The translations under genes were made by a program, and so were the position numbers. This document shows, one piece after another, positions 38,720-52,600 of a stretch of DNA of 64,000 bases. The notes under the pieces are model-generated. The model was not told the origin of the DNA. It did no database searches and saw only the letters and a program-made list of their open reading frames with translations. Origin of the DNA: Pleodorina starrii (taxonomy: Eukaryota > Chlorophyta > Chlorophyceae > Chlamydomonadales > Volvocaceae); NCBI GenBank assembly GCA_030267565.1, contig BRXU01000019.1, forward strand, positions 1,414,501-1,478,500, in the 5' to 3' direction. Each line of letters begins with the position of its first letter. Position 1 is the first letter of the stretch.

Positions 38720-41700
38720 ATGAGCAGGGCGGAGGTGCACCATAAAGCGCGCCTTGTCCTAGTCGTTGCAAAAGAATTTCAGAAGTCGCGTGATCAAGAT
38801 GTCGGAGGTACGTGCCAAGCTTTCAGACCACGAGGGCAGTTGGTGCAGGAAGCAGCGTTAAGGCGCCTGCAACCCAGCAAGTAATGACCCGCCCGTCGCC
38901 ATCGCAGGCACGCTTGAAGCTGTGGAGCTGTTGGGGCTGGAGCTCCCGGAGCATTTGCAGCTGCAGCTCTGCGCGGCTTGGATGCGTCGCAGGCTTGAGG
39001 TAGGGACAAATTGCCAGACCCCGTGCAAAATTCGCCAGATCGAATTCACAAATCATAGCATGTAGTGGCGGAGATTTGCGTCGGAATTACGTGCTCAAGG
39101 TTGCGCTTTCCCATCCGCGCCCTGCTGACTGCAGAACGATGTGTTGGATGTCGCGTTCGCCGCGATGCTGGAGGTTTGCCTGGAGCTGGACGACAGCAAC
39201 GCGGCCGCGCATCTGGCCGTTAGAACGCAGGTGTGGGACCGTTTGGGGAATGTTTAAAGCCAAGCAAGTACCTGGCGCGTTTGATCTGGCGCGCAAACGC
39301 GGTGCCCAATTCTGGGGCTGCGGCATCCTTGCGAGGGCAGGGCCCACATCGCGCCTTTTCTGTCAACTAACTGCGTTTCGGACTGGTTCCCATTTGGGTT
39401 GCTGGAAATTCGCCACGATTCCGTGCGGGGTCGCCTTTGTCCGAGCCGACCCAATTCGCCTCGAACATACACGCGCCGCAACCGTAAGATGCCGCCGCCC
39501 CCGATGCCCATATGCCGGCAGCCAGCGGTCTGCGCCTCTCCATCCCCGCACGCTTCCGCCCCTACTGCACCGGCTTGTAGGCCTGCCTGGATCTGCTGAT
39601 CGGGACGCGAATAGATTGGGATGCGTTTGCCCAGAGGGTGGCCGACCTCTTCATCCTGCCGGGCACAGATCCGGCCGCCGGCCGCCCGCCGCCGGCGGAT
39701 CCAGATTCGGGCCTCGACCCAGATTCTCAACCGCAGCCGCAGTACGGCAGGGCGGACGAAGGCGGCTCTCGCGTCTCCGCCGCCACGCGGCGCTTGTTCG
39801 CGCGCCAGCGGCAGCAGCTGCTAATGTGCATGCCGTCCGCGGCCGGCGGCGGCGGGGCTGCCATGGCCGGCGGCGGCGGCGGACCCGCGGCGGCGGCGCT
39901 GGTGCAGCGGATGGGTCAGGTCCTGGCAGCCAACCCGCGGGAGGCGGCGGCTCAGCGGCTGGATGAGGCGCTGAGGGACTTGGAGTGGCGGCTGGGTGAG
40001 CGGGTGGGATGGTGCCAGCTAAGGCGAGGGATATGATAAAGATGATGATGCAGCAGCCAAGGCAAGGAAAGCCATGACCGTTACCATTCAGAGTAACCGA
40101 AAGTACCGGAGAGCTCCCGATGGCCACCGCTGCGCTTGACTATTCATCAATCATATTCTTCTCAGTTCTCGTCAGTTCGATACCGATCGATCCATTTTAA
40201 GTCATTACTAATGCACCGGGACATGTCCGTAGGCATCACCATTTCTTATCCCTGTCGCACTCGAATGCCCGATAAGTGCGTACGTGCATGTGCATGCGTG
40301 CATGCATGCGCCCGCAGGCCTGGTGAACCAGCTGTTCATCCGCCGGCTGGAAGGCGAGCTGAGGGCCGCCGAGCAGCGGCCGCCGCGGCGTGACAGGACG
40401 CCGCAGCCGACGGTGCGTTCAGAACTCCGATCGATGTGGGGGGGGGAGGGCGATGTGGGTCAATGCGCAACCAGGGGAGGACCGCCGGGGTAAGGCAGCG
40501 CCCGTCGCCTGCCTGCCTGCCTGGCGACTGGGTCACCATGTCCACCCATATACAGGCGCAGCAGCAACTACTTGCTGCTAGTCCCATCTTTGGTGTGTGT
40601 TTTGGAGGGGGCAATGTATTTTGGGGGCAGTGCAAGGCCGACGGCAAGCAGGCGGGCTGGGATGGGCTCAGAGCTGGGCAAAGCTTAACGGGCCGCTACG
40701 GTACCTTGAATGAAGAGACACCCGTGCCTTGACAGCCTTACCTGGGCAGGGCGGATTGGGAGCTGTGGCAAAGTTTCCATGAGCAGGTACCTGCTCATGT
40801 TGGGAGCTGTGGCAAAGTTTGACGACGGGGGCAGTCCTTACTGACTGAGAGACTGCCGTACCTAATCCACCGGGGTGCAGGACGAGGGCCCGGCCGCGGC
40901 GGAAGGCGCCTCCGCTGACAGCAGTGCGCGCCGGCGGCAGCGGCGGACGGCGGCGGCTGCCGCCGCCGACTCGGCCCCTGACCTTTCTGGCCTGCGTCCT
41001 GGTGCGCATACGAGCGTCCAGCATGACGATCCGCGAGCTGAGGTGCCGCTGCCGACCCCGTCAGGGGGCATTCCTGCGATGCCCTCGCCCCTGTCGCACG
41101 GCTCAGCTGCGGCGGCCGCGCCGCTCGTGCCTGCGGAGCCGATCGCGGAGCAGGAGGACCAGCAGGCGGTTTCGGAGCCGGTCGGGGCTGCACGACATCC
41201 GTACAGCTATGCCTCGGAGTCGACGCACGGGCACGGCAGCGGGCCGCCGCCGCTGCGGTCGCAGCCGCCGCCCGCCGACCCAGCAGCAACCTTGCATGAG
41301 GGTCCTGGCGCCGGCGCCGGCACGTCCGCAGTGTCCTCTGCACCCGTATCGCTACACGGCGGGGTTCCCGCCGCCGGCGCGTTTGGCGGCGGCGCTGCCG
41401 TCGCCGGTGGAAGTGCCTCGCAGAGCGCAGGGCGGCCGGCGGGTGGCGTTGGCCGCAGCTCGCCTGCAGCCGCCGATGCGCCTGCAGCAGCGAACCGCGC
41501 CGCCGCCAGCGCCAGCGATAACGCCAGCGCCGGGGTCGCGAGCCGGGTTCCGACGCCGGCGCTGCCCCGGCCGGCGCTGCCCGGAACCCAGCCGCAGGGC
41601 ATCCGGATCGGCCAACCCGTACATTTCGTACACACTTGGATCCGCAGTGCCGGCGCAGGCGATGTTGCACGGGGGCCCGTGTACCCCCTCGCCAATCTGG

Positions 41701-43654
41701 GTCTCAGCCCGCTGCGAGCCGGTGAGCCGCCGCAGCCGGGCAGCAGCGCCGCTACGGCCGGAACTGCCAGCGGGCTGCTGCTGCCGCCGCCGCCGTCATT
41801 ACCTCCGCAGCACCAACCCGCGGCGGGTGCTGCGGCACCGCAGGCGCTGTCGGCGGTCGCCGCGACGCGGCTGGCATCCCTGGCGGCTCCTGCTGCTCGG
41901 CTGCTAGCGCCCCGCCGGACGCCGCCGCGGCTGACAAGCGGCGCCCCGCTGCGGCCGACTGGTGGGGCCACACAGTCCGCGATGATGCCCGGGGCAGGCG
42001 CCGAATCAGTGCAGCGCAAAGCGTCGCCGGCGCCAACACAGCGTGCAGCGTCACCGGCGCCGACGCAGCTGGCGGCGGCGGTGGCGCCAGCACAGCGTGC
42101 CGCGTCACCGGCGCCGGCGCAGCTTGCGGCGGTGGCGGCGCCGGCACTGGGACAGCGCCGGGCTTCGCCGACTTCAGCGCAACGTGCCGTCACAGGCGAG
42201 GCGGAAGCAGCAGCCGCTGGCGAACGACCCATGGGTCGGGAGGGCGCGCAACTGAGGCCGCTTCGCGACGCCGGCGCTGCGGCCGCTGCCGCTGCGAAAG
42301 GGGCCGCAGCCATTACGGCTGCGGCGGCTGCAGTTGGAGCGTCGGCGGATGCGGCCGCGGCCGCCGGCTCCGCACAGCCGCTTCTGGCTACCACCCACCC
42401 TCCGGATTCATCCGAGCCGGGGCCGGGGTTGGGGCCGGGACTACCGCCACCCTTGGTCGCATCCTCACCGTCCAGTGGGCCACCAGCGGCCGGAGGGGAT
42501 GCTCGCAGGGGGGCCGCGGATGGAGAGAGCGGCGCCATGAGCTGCCGTGCGCCCTGCGCGGCTGTGGAAGTGCGTTGCTCAGCCGCCGAAGAAGCAACCG
42601 AGGACCTGACGGCTAAGGAGGGGTTCGTTGTCGTTTCGAGGGCAGCGGAGACCGGGGGGGCTGCAGTTGCAGATGGCGCAGCAGCACGTGGCGATGCAGC
42701 AGCCGAGTCCGCAGGACCGGCAGTCGAAGTCGCAGAGGAGGCCGCGGTAGCGGCTCAGCCCGCAGCAGCAGGAGCAGCGCAGGCAGTCGCGGCCGCAGGG
42801 ACCGCGGCGGCGCCCGTCTCTGCCCCGGGGGCCGCAGAGGGGTCCTCCACCGCAGCGGCCGCGCCCACGGCAGCAGCGGCTCCGCCCGCAGCGCCTATGA
42901 TCGGGAGAGCGGGGGAAGGAGGCGTCTCGGAATCCGCTCAGCTGACCGGGGCCCAAGAGCAGGACTCGGCCGGGCAATATCCGCCGCCACCGCCGCCGCC
43001 GCCGCCGCCGCAGCAATCGGTACAAGTGCCCCAGAAGATGTCGCCGCAGCCCCATCCTACTCTGACGACGGCGCCACAGCAGCAGGAGCAACCGTCGCTG
43101 CAACTGCTGCAGCAGCAACCACCAGCACAGCTGCCGCCGATGCCGCCGCCGCCGCTGCAGCAGCAGGGTCCGCAGCCTCCACACCCACCGCCGCCGGGAC
43201 TGGCTTGTAGTGTAGAGAATGAGCAGGAAGAGGCGCCAGCGGAGGTACCGGCGCAACCACAAGTAGTGCAAGGGCAGCAGGCGGGGCAGGAGCAGACGCT
43301 GCCGCCACCGCTGCCACCATCGCCGCCGCCGCCGCCGCAGGAGTTGCAGCGGCAGCCACCGCAGGAGCCAGCGGATGCGAGGGCAGGGCTTAACCCACCT
43401 CAGGAACAGCAGCAGCAGCTGCTGCGCCAGGGTGGAGCCTCGGCCACTGCCACTGCGCGGTCTCCACCGCCGGCGCCGATGGAGGGGCCAGAGTTGGGGC
43501 CGGGGGCGTCGCAGGGCCTGGAGCATCATCAACTGTCGCAGCAGGAGCAGCAACAGCTGTGGCAGCAGGAGCAGCACTCGTTACCTCAAACGGCGGTCGA
43601 GGACGCGCAGCAGCAGAGCGCCGAAGAGCATGTCGTCGGGGTGCGAGACAGCGT

Positions 43655-43699
<45 letters not shown>

Positions 43700-46600
43700 G
43701 CGGTGGCAGCTGCAGGTTGTGGTTGCTCAGGTAATGGCCGCGCAAGATGGGCTGCAGGGCGGCGCCGCGGACGGCGTCGCGCAGGAGGCCGCGCCGCCGC
43801 TGCCGCCTCCACCACCACCTACGCTGAAACACGAGCAGCAGACGGCGGTGGAGCCCAGGCCCGCGCCGCTGCCTCAAGAGCAGCAACGGCATCAACAGCA
43901 GGAGCAGCATCGGCAGCCCTGGCAGCAGGTCTTGGCAGGCGCCTCGCCTCAGCCTCAGCCGCTGCCGGACGAACATACGCCAATACCGCAGGCCGCAGCG
44001 GCACCATCGCCATCGCTGCAGCAGCAGCAGCACCCACAGCAGCAGCAGCAGCCACTGGACGACGAGGCGGCTGTCCGTTCCCCATCCCCAGCGGCAGCCC
44101 CGACGGAGGCACCCCTGCTGGCGGCAGCCGCTCCTCCAGGAATGCCGCCACCGCCTGCCGCGCAGCAGCCGCAGCAGCCGCAGCAGGCGCTTCTCCCGCA
44201 CCAGCCAGCACGCGAGGGGCAGCACGCTCGGCCGCCGGAGGAAGCCCCCGCGCCGTCCGTCGATCCGGAGACCACATCACCTGCCGCACCGCTTGGGGAT
44301 GGCGCCGACGGCGACGGCGACGGCGACGCCGTTCAGGCGGGAGTCCAGCAGCCCGAGGACGCAGTGCTGGGCGGTGACACGGCAGCGGACACGGCAGCGG
44401 CCTCAGACACGGGAGCAGAGCGGGTCCAGACGGGGCAGGGCGGCCGCGGCCGCGGCATCAGCGGCAGGACCGTCTGCGGCGGTCAGGAGGCGGCCGGGGA
44501 GCGGGGCTCCTCCCCACGTGGCGCGGCGGCCCATCAGCGCACCTCACCGCCAGACCAGCAGTGGCTCGACGGCGGCGCCAGCGGCGACGGCGGCGGCGGC
44601 GGCGCTAGCCAGGAACTCCAGGAGAAGCCGTCTCCAAGGCTGCAGCGGGGGCAGCTGCCGCCGCCGCCGCAGCAGCAGCAAGAGACGCCGCCGCCACCAC
44701 AGCCACCACCACAGCCGCAAGATGCCTCACAGCAGGGTCACGAGCCTCAGCGGCAGGAGCCGTCGACGGACTCGCAGCGGAGCACGGAGTTGCAACCTCC
44801 GAATGCGGATGCGCAACCCCAAAACGGAGAGCAGCCGCTGCAGGAGGATGGCGGAGAGGCCGGAGAAGGCTTGGCGGCGCAGGGGGGAGCGGCCGCGCCC
44901 CCGCCGCTGCGGCGGGCGTCGCCGTCGCCACCATCGCCCTCCCCGCCGCCGCCGCCGCCGCCGCCGCCCGCGGTGGACGGGGGCGAGCGGTCGGCCAGGG
45001 TGGGGAGCAACGCGTTGCAGCAGGAGGAGGCATCCAGCCCCGGCAGCGCTTGGGCGGCGGTTGCGCGCGCCGCTGACGTGGCCGCCCAGACCGCCAGTGG
45101 CAGCGCTAGCGGCTGCAGCGGGGACGGCGGCGGCGTGCATGGCGGCGGCGCCAGCAGCGACGCGGCCGGCGGCGTGGCGATAGAGGTTGAGCAGCGCGGC
45201 CGCAGCGGCGACGGCCAAGATGGACAGGTGTCACGCGGACCTGGCGAGGTGAGCAGCGCCAGCAGTCTCCGTACAGGTACGACAAATGGCGCTGCCGGCG
45301 GCTACACGGCCGCCGCCGCCGTGGCGACGGCGGCAGTGGAACGCCTCGTGGGCCTTATCCTGCCCGGCGGGGGGTCTTCGACGGTGTACGGGGACGCGAG
45401 CGTTACCTGTACGGAGGCGGCGCTGTACCGCGATGGCGGCGGCGCCGGCAGCGGTGAGGATGACAGCTGCCAGCCGCGCGACCAGCGGCAGCAGCAATCG
45501 GCGCTGCTGCAGCAGTCGGCGCTGCTGCGAAACTACCCTTCAGAACAGCTGTTAGGGATGGCGGTAGGGCGCTTCGCAGGTCGAGGCGTGGAGGGTAAGC
45601 CCGCGGGTGCCAAGGCGAGGGCGCCTGAGGACGAGGGCGGGACGCCCTCTGCGACGGCTGCAGCTGCGCTGCGGGCTGATCCGCGCGGCGGACCGACTGA
45701 CGCTGCGCCTGAGGCTCAGCCTGCGCCTCTTGCGGCGGAGGCGGCAGGAGCAGCGGAACGGCCGAGCGCAGCGGCGGCGAAAGTGGCGGCGGAGCCAGCC
45801 GCGGCTGCGACAGCCCGGGCGGGAGTTCCGATGGCGGCGCCGGCAGCGGTGGCGGCGACGGCGTGCCTGGCAGGAGGAGGAGGAGGTGCTGACGTGGAGG
45901 ACCGCCAGGCCGAGGCCGCCGCCGGCGCCGCCGATGACGTGGCCGACCCATCCATGGTGGAGGTCCAAAAAGCAGCGTCGGCGGCAGAGGGGCTCGGGCC
46001 GCTCCAGACGGCGACCTGCCCGGCAACCCCGCTGGCAGCAACAGCAGCAGGTGCCGGCTCATCACCACCACCAGCGACAGCAGCGGCGATGGCAGCGGCG
46101 GCCGCAGCAGCGGCAGCGGCAGCAGCGGGGGCGTCGGCGGAACGGCCCAGTCAGGCCCCCGCGCCACTCGTTTCTCAGTCGACGCCAACCCCCCGGCTGC
46201 GGCTGAGCATAGGGGACGGGTCGCCGGACGCTCTGCCGCGGCGCCGTGTGCCGCCGGCTGACCGATTCCCGGACCCATTGCTGCAGCCGCCGGGGCTGAG
46301 GCTGACGCTCTCACTTGAGGCCGCGGACGCCGCAACGGCGGAGGCACGCGACGATGGCAGTTCCGGCGGCAGCCCCAGCAGCAGCGGCGAACGCTCGGCG
46401 GACAGTACCGGCGGCGACAGAGCGAGCAGCAGCAGCAGCAGCGACGGCGACGGCGGCAGCCCCTGGGGGAGCGCAGTGGGCTCGCCGCCGTCCCCCCGGG
46501 TGGCCGCCCTCCCTGCAGCTGCCACAGCAGCCTCTCCCATGCAGCAGCTCCAGTCGAATGCTGCGGATGAGGAATCGGAGCGTGGTCCGGCGGTGGTGGT

Positions 46601-49600
46601 GGGGGCACGCGCGGCGGAGCAGGCGGGGAGGGAGGTCGCGGCAGTGCAGGCCGGTGGACCGTATTTAGTGCCTTCGGGTGGCGGCGCCGCGGCGGATGTC
46701 CATGGCGACCCGTCGGGCGGCGGCGCCGCGGCGGCGCCAGCGGCCGCGGCTGCCGAAGATGGCGGCGGCGGCACCGCCGCGGCCGCCTCGACTAGTGAGG
46801 CCGTCCTGGCAATGTCGCGACTGCGGCTGGCTGATGCCGGGCTTCGGGTCGTGGCGGCGCCGAATGGTACACCGGCTGGAGCCGGGGACAGCGCCCCGGC
46901 GGCGGCGATGCATGGCAGCCCGCCGCCGCGGCCAGCGATCACCGCCGCCGCCGCGGGTCCAGGCCTCGCGACTCGGCCGGAAGGCCTGCCGGAGTATGGC
47001 GCGGGTGTCGCGATCGGCGCTGCCTGCAGCAACCCTGCCTCTGGGACCGCTGGGGAGGGCGTGCAGGAGGGTGCAGCGCTGCCTGGGCGTTCGGGGACGG
47101 AAGGCGCGGGCGGTGCAGCGAGTGGCGCACCGCCCCCGGGTGCGGCCGCGGGGGATGCGGCCGCAGCTTGTGCCGAAGTAGCGGCAGCGCTGGAGGCGTT
47201 GCCCCCGGCAGCTGGTCAAGAAGGCAATGAAGGTGGGGCAGGTGGTGGGGCGATGGGCGAGTCGGTGGGTGGCCTTGCCCGGCTCGAGTCGGAGTCGGGG
47301 CCCGGCTTGCCGGCGGGAGGCGGCGAGGCAGCGGCGGCGTTGACCGAGGGTGTGAGTGGCCTCGCCGGCAGTGAAACCGAGAGTGAGCCGCCTGCCGGCC
47401 CGCTGATGGGTACGTCGGCGGTAGCGTCGGAGGCAGCAGCCCTGGCCGCCGATGCGTCGGATGGCTTCGCGACGGTGTCGCTGCTGCATCTGGAGGCGCT
47501 GCATTCCGGGGTGACCCATGGGACGGCAGTTGACATCTACACGATGGCAGCAGCGGCAGCGGTACCTGTTGGGCCACCAGCGATTCAGCCGTCGGCGGGG
47601 TCGCCATCAGCGGGGCCGCCGCCGCCGGCGGCGGCGGCGGTACCGCAGTACGTCGTGCCGCCGCTGGCACGCATGCCGTCGCAGCGGATCGTGCCGTCGC
47701 TGACCGGATTGCTTGAGCCGCCGCCCCAGCTGACGCCAGCTTCCGTATCGCCGTCCGCTGCGCCGCCGCCGCTGGCGGCTGGACCGCTGGCGCCACGCGG
47801 AAGCCCACATGCGCTGGGCCTGGAGGCGGCAGCCGACGGCGTCGCCGCCGCTGACACCGCCAAAGTCACGGCCACAGCAGCGGCAGCAGCGGCAACCGAA
47901 GTTACAGGAGGAGCAACAGCAAAGGATATCACGGTCCCGTCTGGGGGCTCTGCGGCGTCCGCTGCGTTGCGGCCCGGCGCATCGGACACGGCTGCCGCCA
48001 GTGCAGGCCGCGCGGCGGCTGCAGCGGACGCCGCATTTGCTGCCGCATCAGGTCCAGAGCTGGATGGCCCGGAGCACGAAGGGGACAGCACTGCGGGTTT
48101 GAAGGCTGCAGTAGCGGCTGCAGCGGCAGCGGCAGCGACGGCTGCAGCAGAGGCCGCAGTGAGCCAGCCGCCGACCCGCAACGATTCCCCCATTGCGCGG
48201 GCTCTGGAGTGGACAGATGCGAGGGCCGCAGCGGCCGCAGCGGCGGCCATCGCGGCGGCGCCGTTCCCTGCTGCAGAGCACTTGGTCTCGGAGCCCGCCG
48301 AGGGCTCGCCGTCGCCCGTTGCGGTGGCTCCACACCAGCCGCCCGGTGGTCAGGTGGCCGGGAGGCCCACAGCGGAGCGACGGCGAGAGGCCTCACCGAC
48401 GGGGGCAGCGGAGGGCGGCTGGATGCCCGGGCCGGGAGAGGGGCCGCTGGCACCGCTGGCACCGCTGGCAGCGATACCGGTCACTGCCGCTGGCATTGCG
48501 GAGGCTGCGATGTGCCGCAGTGGCGGTAGTAGGACCTGTTCGGGCGGCCCCACTGGCAGCGAGGGCGACCTCGCTAGGGGTGTCGGCAGCACAGCGGCCC
48601 CGCAGGCGCCCCCGCTGAGCAACCGGGCGGCGCCGAACGGGGCACGGACCGAGGCCGTGGCTGCCGCCGGCGCCGCCGGCCGATCGTCAGAGCCGCCGCC
48701 TCCCAGCTTAGACCGCGCGCTGGCGGCGGCGGGCGGAGGAGCGCCGGTGACGGCGTCGGGAGCAGCAGATGCAGCCACGTCGCTGGTCGTGGCAGCGGCG
48801 GCGCCTCCTGCGCCCGCGCAGTCACCGGTACTGCTGCCGCCGATGCTGTTGACGACGTCGCCTCCGCGGCGGCTGCTGGCGGGGCCGTCTGTCGAGCCGA
48901 CGGAGGCAACACCACCGCAGGGTCCCGGGCACGTGCCGCCCCCGGAGTTCATCGTGGACAAGAACCGCGAGGACCAGGCCTCAGGCGCTGGCGGCCTCAG
49001 CGCCGCGGCAGCGACCATCGCGGCGCGCGCCGCGACCGCGGCGGCCCTCCTCGCCGCCGCGGATACGGCTCCGACCGCCATGCAAGCGCCGGCCAAGGAG
49101 CAGGAGCAGGAGCGACGGCAGACGGGAGGACGGGAGGAGGAGCAGCGGCATGGCCAGCAGCAGCAGCAGCCGAAGCCAAGCACCGAGGTTGCGCCCGCTG
49201 CCGGGGCGTCAGCGGCAGGCAGCGATAGCGACGACGGAGCGCTGGTGGCCTCGCCACCTGACCCCACCCAGCCGCCGCCCGCCGTCGCGCGTAGGACCGA
49301 GACCGACTCGTCGTCGTCCTCCTGGGGGACAGCAGCGTCCAAGCACGGCGAAGCGCCTCTGGAAGATCGGGCGAGCAGCGGTTCCGGAGCTGCTGCCGTG
49401 GCACACGGTGTGGCTGTGGCACGGGCGCAGATGGCAGCTGCTGCTGCGGCGGCATTGGCACCCGCTGCGTCGACCGATACTGCTGCTGCTGCTGAAAAGA
49501 CGGCAACGGCGATGGCGGCTGCGGAGACGGCGGCATTTGCACCTGCTGCTGCTGCTGCGTGTACTGCTGCGGCAACAATGGCAGCGACGGCGACGGTGCT

Positions 49601-52600
49601 GGCGGCCACCGATTCGGGCCTCGGGTGTGTGGACGTGGGCGGGCAGGGCGCTCCTGCCGGTGCGCTGCCGGCCAGGTCCGTGGAGACCGCGAGGGAGGGA
49701 GGCAACCCCGGGGAAGCCGCCACAGCAGCGGCAATAGCGGCAGCGGCGCACTCGACAGCGGCAGCGGTGGATGCGGCAGAGCCAGCGCCAGCGGCAGCCC
49801 CTGCTGCAGCGGCGGCGGTGGCGCCGACGGGGCCCGGGGCGGCACCAGCACTCTCAGCCGGAGGTCCGAGGCGGGAGGCACTGTCGGCCGCCGCGCCGGG
49901 TGGCAGGCGGAGCGCTGCGCTGGAGAGGGAGTCTCAGCTCGAACCAGGGAGGGAAGAGCCCCAGCGGCCGCCGGCAGCAGCGGCCCAGTTGCGGTCCCGG
50001 TCCCCGTCCAAGTCCCGGGCCCAGGCTCAGTCCCAGTCCCAGCAGCGGTCGATCTGGAGCGCAGACAAGCCGCCCCAGGTCACCGCCCCACCGGGCGACC
50101 GCGGCCAACCAGGCGCAGCGACCGGCCAGCCCGGCCTCATCGGGACGCAGCCGGGAGCCCAGCCGCCCACGCTGCCGGAGCCCCGCAAGCGGACACTGGT
50201 GGCGGCAGTGAAGGCGGCCCGGGAGGGCGCTCTTGGCGGCCGTGGCGGCGGCAGCGCCGGCGGCAGAAGCGCCGGCGGCAGAGGCGCCGGCGGCGACGGC
50301 GGCGCGGCGGTACCAGCAACCACCGCTGCAGCACCAGCCGTTTCCGCTCCCGCTGAGCCGGGGACGCAACCTCGCCCCGGGGGCCTCAGCGGCGAAGTCC
50401 GGAGCGGGGAGGAGGCAGCGCGGGTCGTCGCCCCATCCGGAAGGACGGAGCGGCGCCATCGGGATGCGCAGCCGCCAGCTCCAGGAGCGGAGCCGCGCCG
50501 TCGGCACGCAGCGGCCGCCACACCCGCGTCCGTTGCAGCAGCAGCAGCGGCAGCGGCGCCATCGGGATCTGCTGGCGGCGGCGGGGCGGCGGTTGTGACG
50601 CCCGAACGGCGGCCGGGCGCGGCGACGGCGGCGGCGGCGGAACGGCGGCCGGGCGTGGCGGCGGCGGCGGCGGCGGAACGGCGGCCGGGCGTGGCGACGG
50701 CGGTGGCGGAACGGCGGCCGGGCGTGGCGGCGGCGGCGGCGGCGACGGGGCCCGTGCATCAGGATCGGAATGCAGCGGAGCGGGGCCGGGGGATGCGAGA
50801 TGGCGACCGGGGCCGGATGGCACCGGGCGAACGGGCGCGAGGCCGGAACCGTCGGGAGCTGGACTCGGGCGCCACGACCGCCGCGGACGCCAGCGGAAAG
50901 ACGCTGGTGTGGAGGATACTGCAGCGAGGTGAGTGATCCGGGGGAGGGTGGTGGGATCTGGGGTGGGTTGTGGGATGGGAGCAGGAGTTTCGCAGCGGGC
51001 TCGAAGAGAGATGGAGTTGGGCGTTTGAACAGTTGTGTGAGGGGGAGCGGCTGGGGCGCGCCCCGTACTGTTACGTTTACGTGCGTATACCTCCTTGCGC
51101 TAACCCAACGCGCACAACGCACGGGACGAGGGAGCTGCGCGCCACACCGTCACGGGGCGGGGCGCAGGTGCTGACAAAGCGCAACAACTGACATCCGCAG
51201 CACGCAGCCCTCCCGTGCCCAACCCGCCCAATCCGCGCACCGTACCTCGGCTCTCTGCACACACCCATCTGTAGCTCTTTAGCCACGCCAAAGCCACGCC
51301 ATAACCCCGGCTCCTCCTCGTTGCCTGCCTCCCTTTCCCCGCGTCACTGCCCCAAATTTACCACGCCACCCACCTGCCAACCGTCCCCGTCCTTCCCCGT
51401 CCTTCCCCGCTCGTTCCCTCGCCTCGCTGCCACCTACCTGCCCCGGCCCCGGCCGCGCCGCAGTCCCCGACGCGCCGTACATGCGTCTGCAGCGGCTTCT
51501 GGACCTGGTGCTGGGCTCCCGCTGCAGTGTGGTGCTGCCGCGCTGGGCCACTCCCCGGGTGGCGCAGCAGGCGGCGGCCGCCATGCTGGCGCTGCACGGC
51601 CTGGTGTCGCGCGGCGAGGCGCGGCTGCGGCTGCTGCAGACGGAGCGCTACTACGCGGTCAGCCCCGCGGAGGACCTGCTGCAGGAGTGGGCGCGGGCGG
51701 AAGGGGAGAGAAGAGGAGGCGCGGCGACGGTGGCGGCGGCGGCAGCCGGTGCCGGCGGGGGGGAGCGGAGGCAGGCGCAGCCTGACGGCGGCGGCGGCGG
51801 CGGTCGTTTCGCTGGCAGTAGCGGCGGGGGGGCGGATGGTGGTGGGATGCGGAGGGAAGTGCAGCAGCAGGCAGGGCCGGCAGGAGGTGCATGGTCGGCG
51901 GCGGCGGCGCCGCCGCCGGTAGTCACCCAGCATCCGGTTACAGTGCAGGTGCAGCAGCAGCAGCAGCAGGACGCTGCAGCCGGGAAGGTTACGGCGCAAC
52001 GCCGTCGGCGAAAGAGCGCCATCCCGCAGCGTTTGGGCCCAGTTGAGGGCGAGGAGGAGGAGCTTCCAAGGGAGTGGGGATCGCCAGCGGAGCCGTCGCC
52101 GCCGCCGCGCCAGCCGTCGCCAGCCACTGCTCCAGCACGAACTGCGGCTGCTGCAGCGGCGGCGGCGCCGCCGCCGCCGCTGCCTGCTGGCCTTGGGGCC
52201 AGTGGTGGCATTGATCGCGGTGGCGGTGGCGATGGCGGTGGCGATGACCTGCCGGCTGTCGATGGCGCCCATTCGGGTGCCGATGCAAACGCGGCGAAAA
52301 AGCGCGGGCGAGCGGCCGATGCCGTCGTCCCCACTGTCGCCACGGCGCCTGGGGCCGGCGGCAAGGAGCGTCCGCGGGCTCCAGACCGCAGGAAGCGGCC
52401 AAGGACCGGCAGCCCGGAATCGCCCCTCCCGCCGCCCGCTGACGCCGCCGCGGCCGCAGACGATGACGCGGCAGCGGGGGTAGCGGCCGCGGCGGCAGCC
52501 GCTCCGGCGCTTGGACATGTGCCACTGCGGCAGGCGGTGCCGCCGCGACAGGGGCAGGCGGCAGACCCGCATCTACGGCCGCTGCCCCAGGGGCCGAAGG

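Larger units (their letters stand above)
40881..50928 (+). other. 10,048-nt single coding exon of the giant gene
   Basis: One uninterrupted frame of 3,349 codons runs between a clean acceptor (GGGGTGCAG before 40881) and a donor (CAGCGAG/GTGAGT at 50929). It encodes almost only Ala, Pro, Gln, Gly, Ser and Glu, with many short tandem peptide repeats. In such GC-rich DNA stop codons are rare, so frame length alone is weak evidence. The consistent phase with flanking exons and the Gln tracts encoded by CAG support coding. Confidence 0.65.

Noticed and set aside
38797..38807. ATGTCGGAG just before the donor at 38808 as the giant-gene start
   Set aside because: It is in a frame that does not match the phase needed for exon 2 and would give a stop soon after.
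41207..42538. Long antisense open frames opposite the giant exon (for example 41207-42538, 45403-46608, 48350-49723)
   Set aside because: They mirror GC-rich coding sequence where stops are rare, lack splice partners and read as Arg/Pro/Ala shadow sequence.
45249..45280. Possible 30-nt intron (GTGAGC to ACAG) inside the 10-kb exon
   Set aside because: Too short for a spliceosomal intron, and the frame is open across it.
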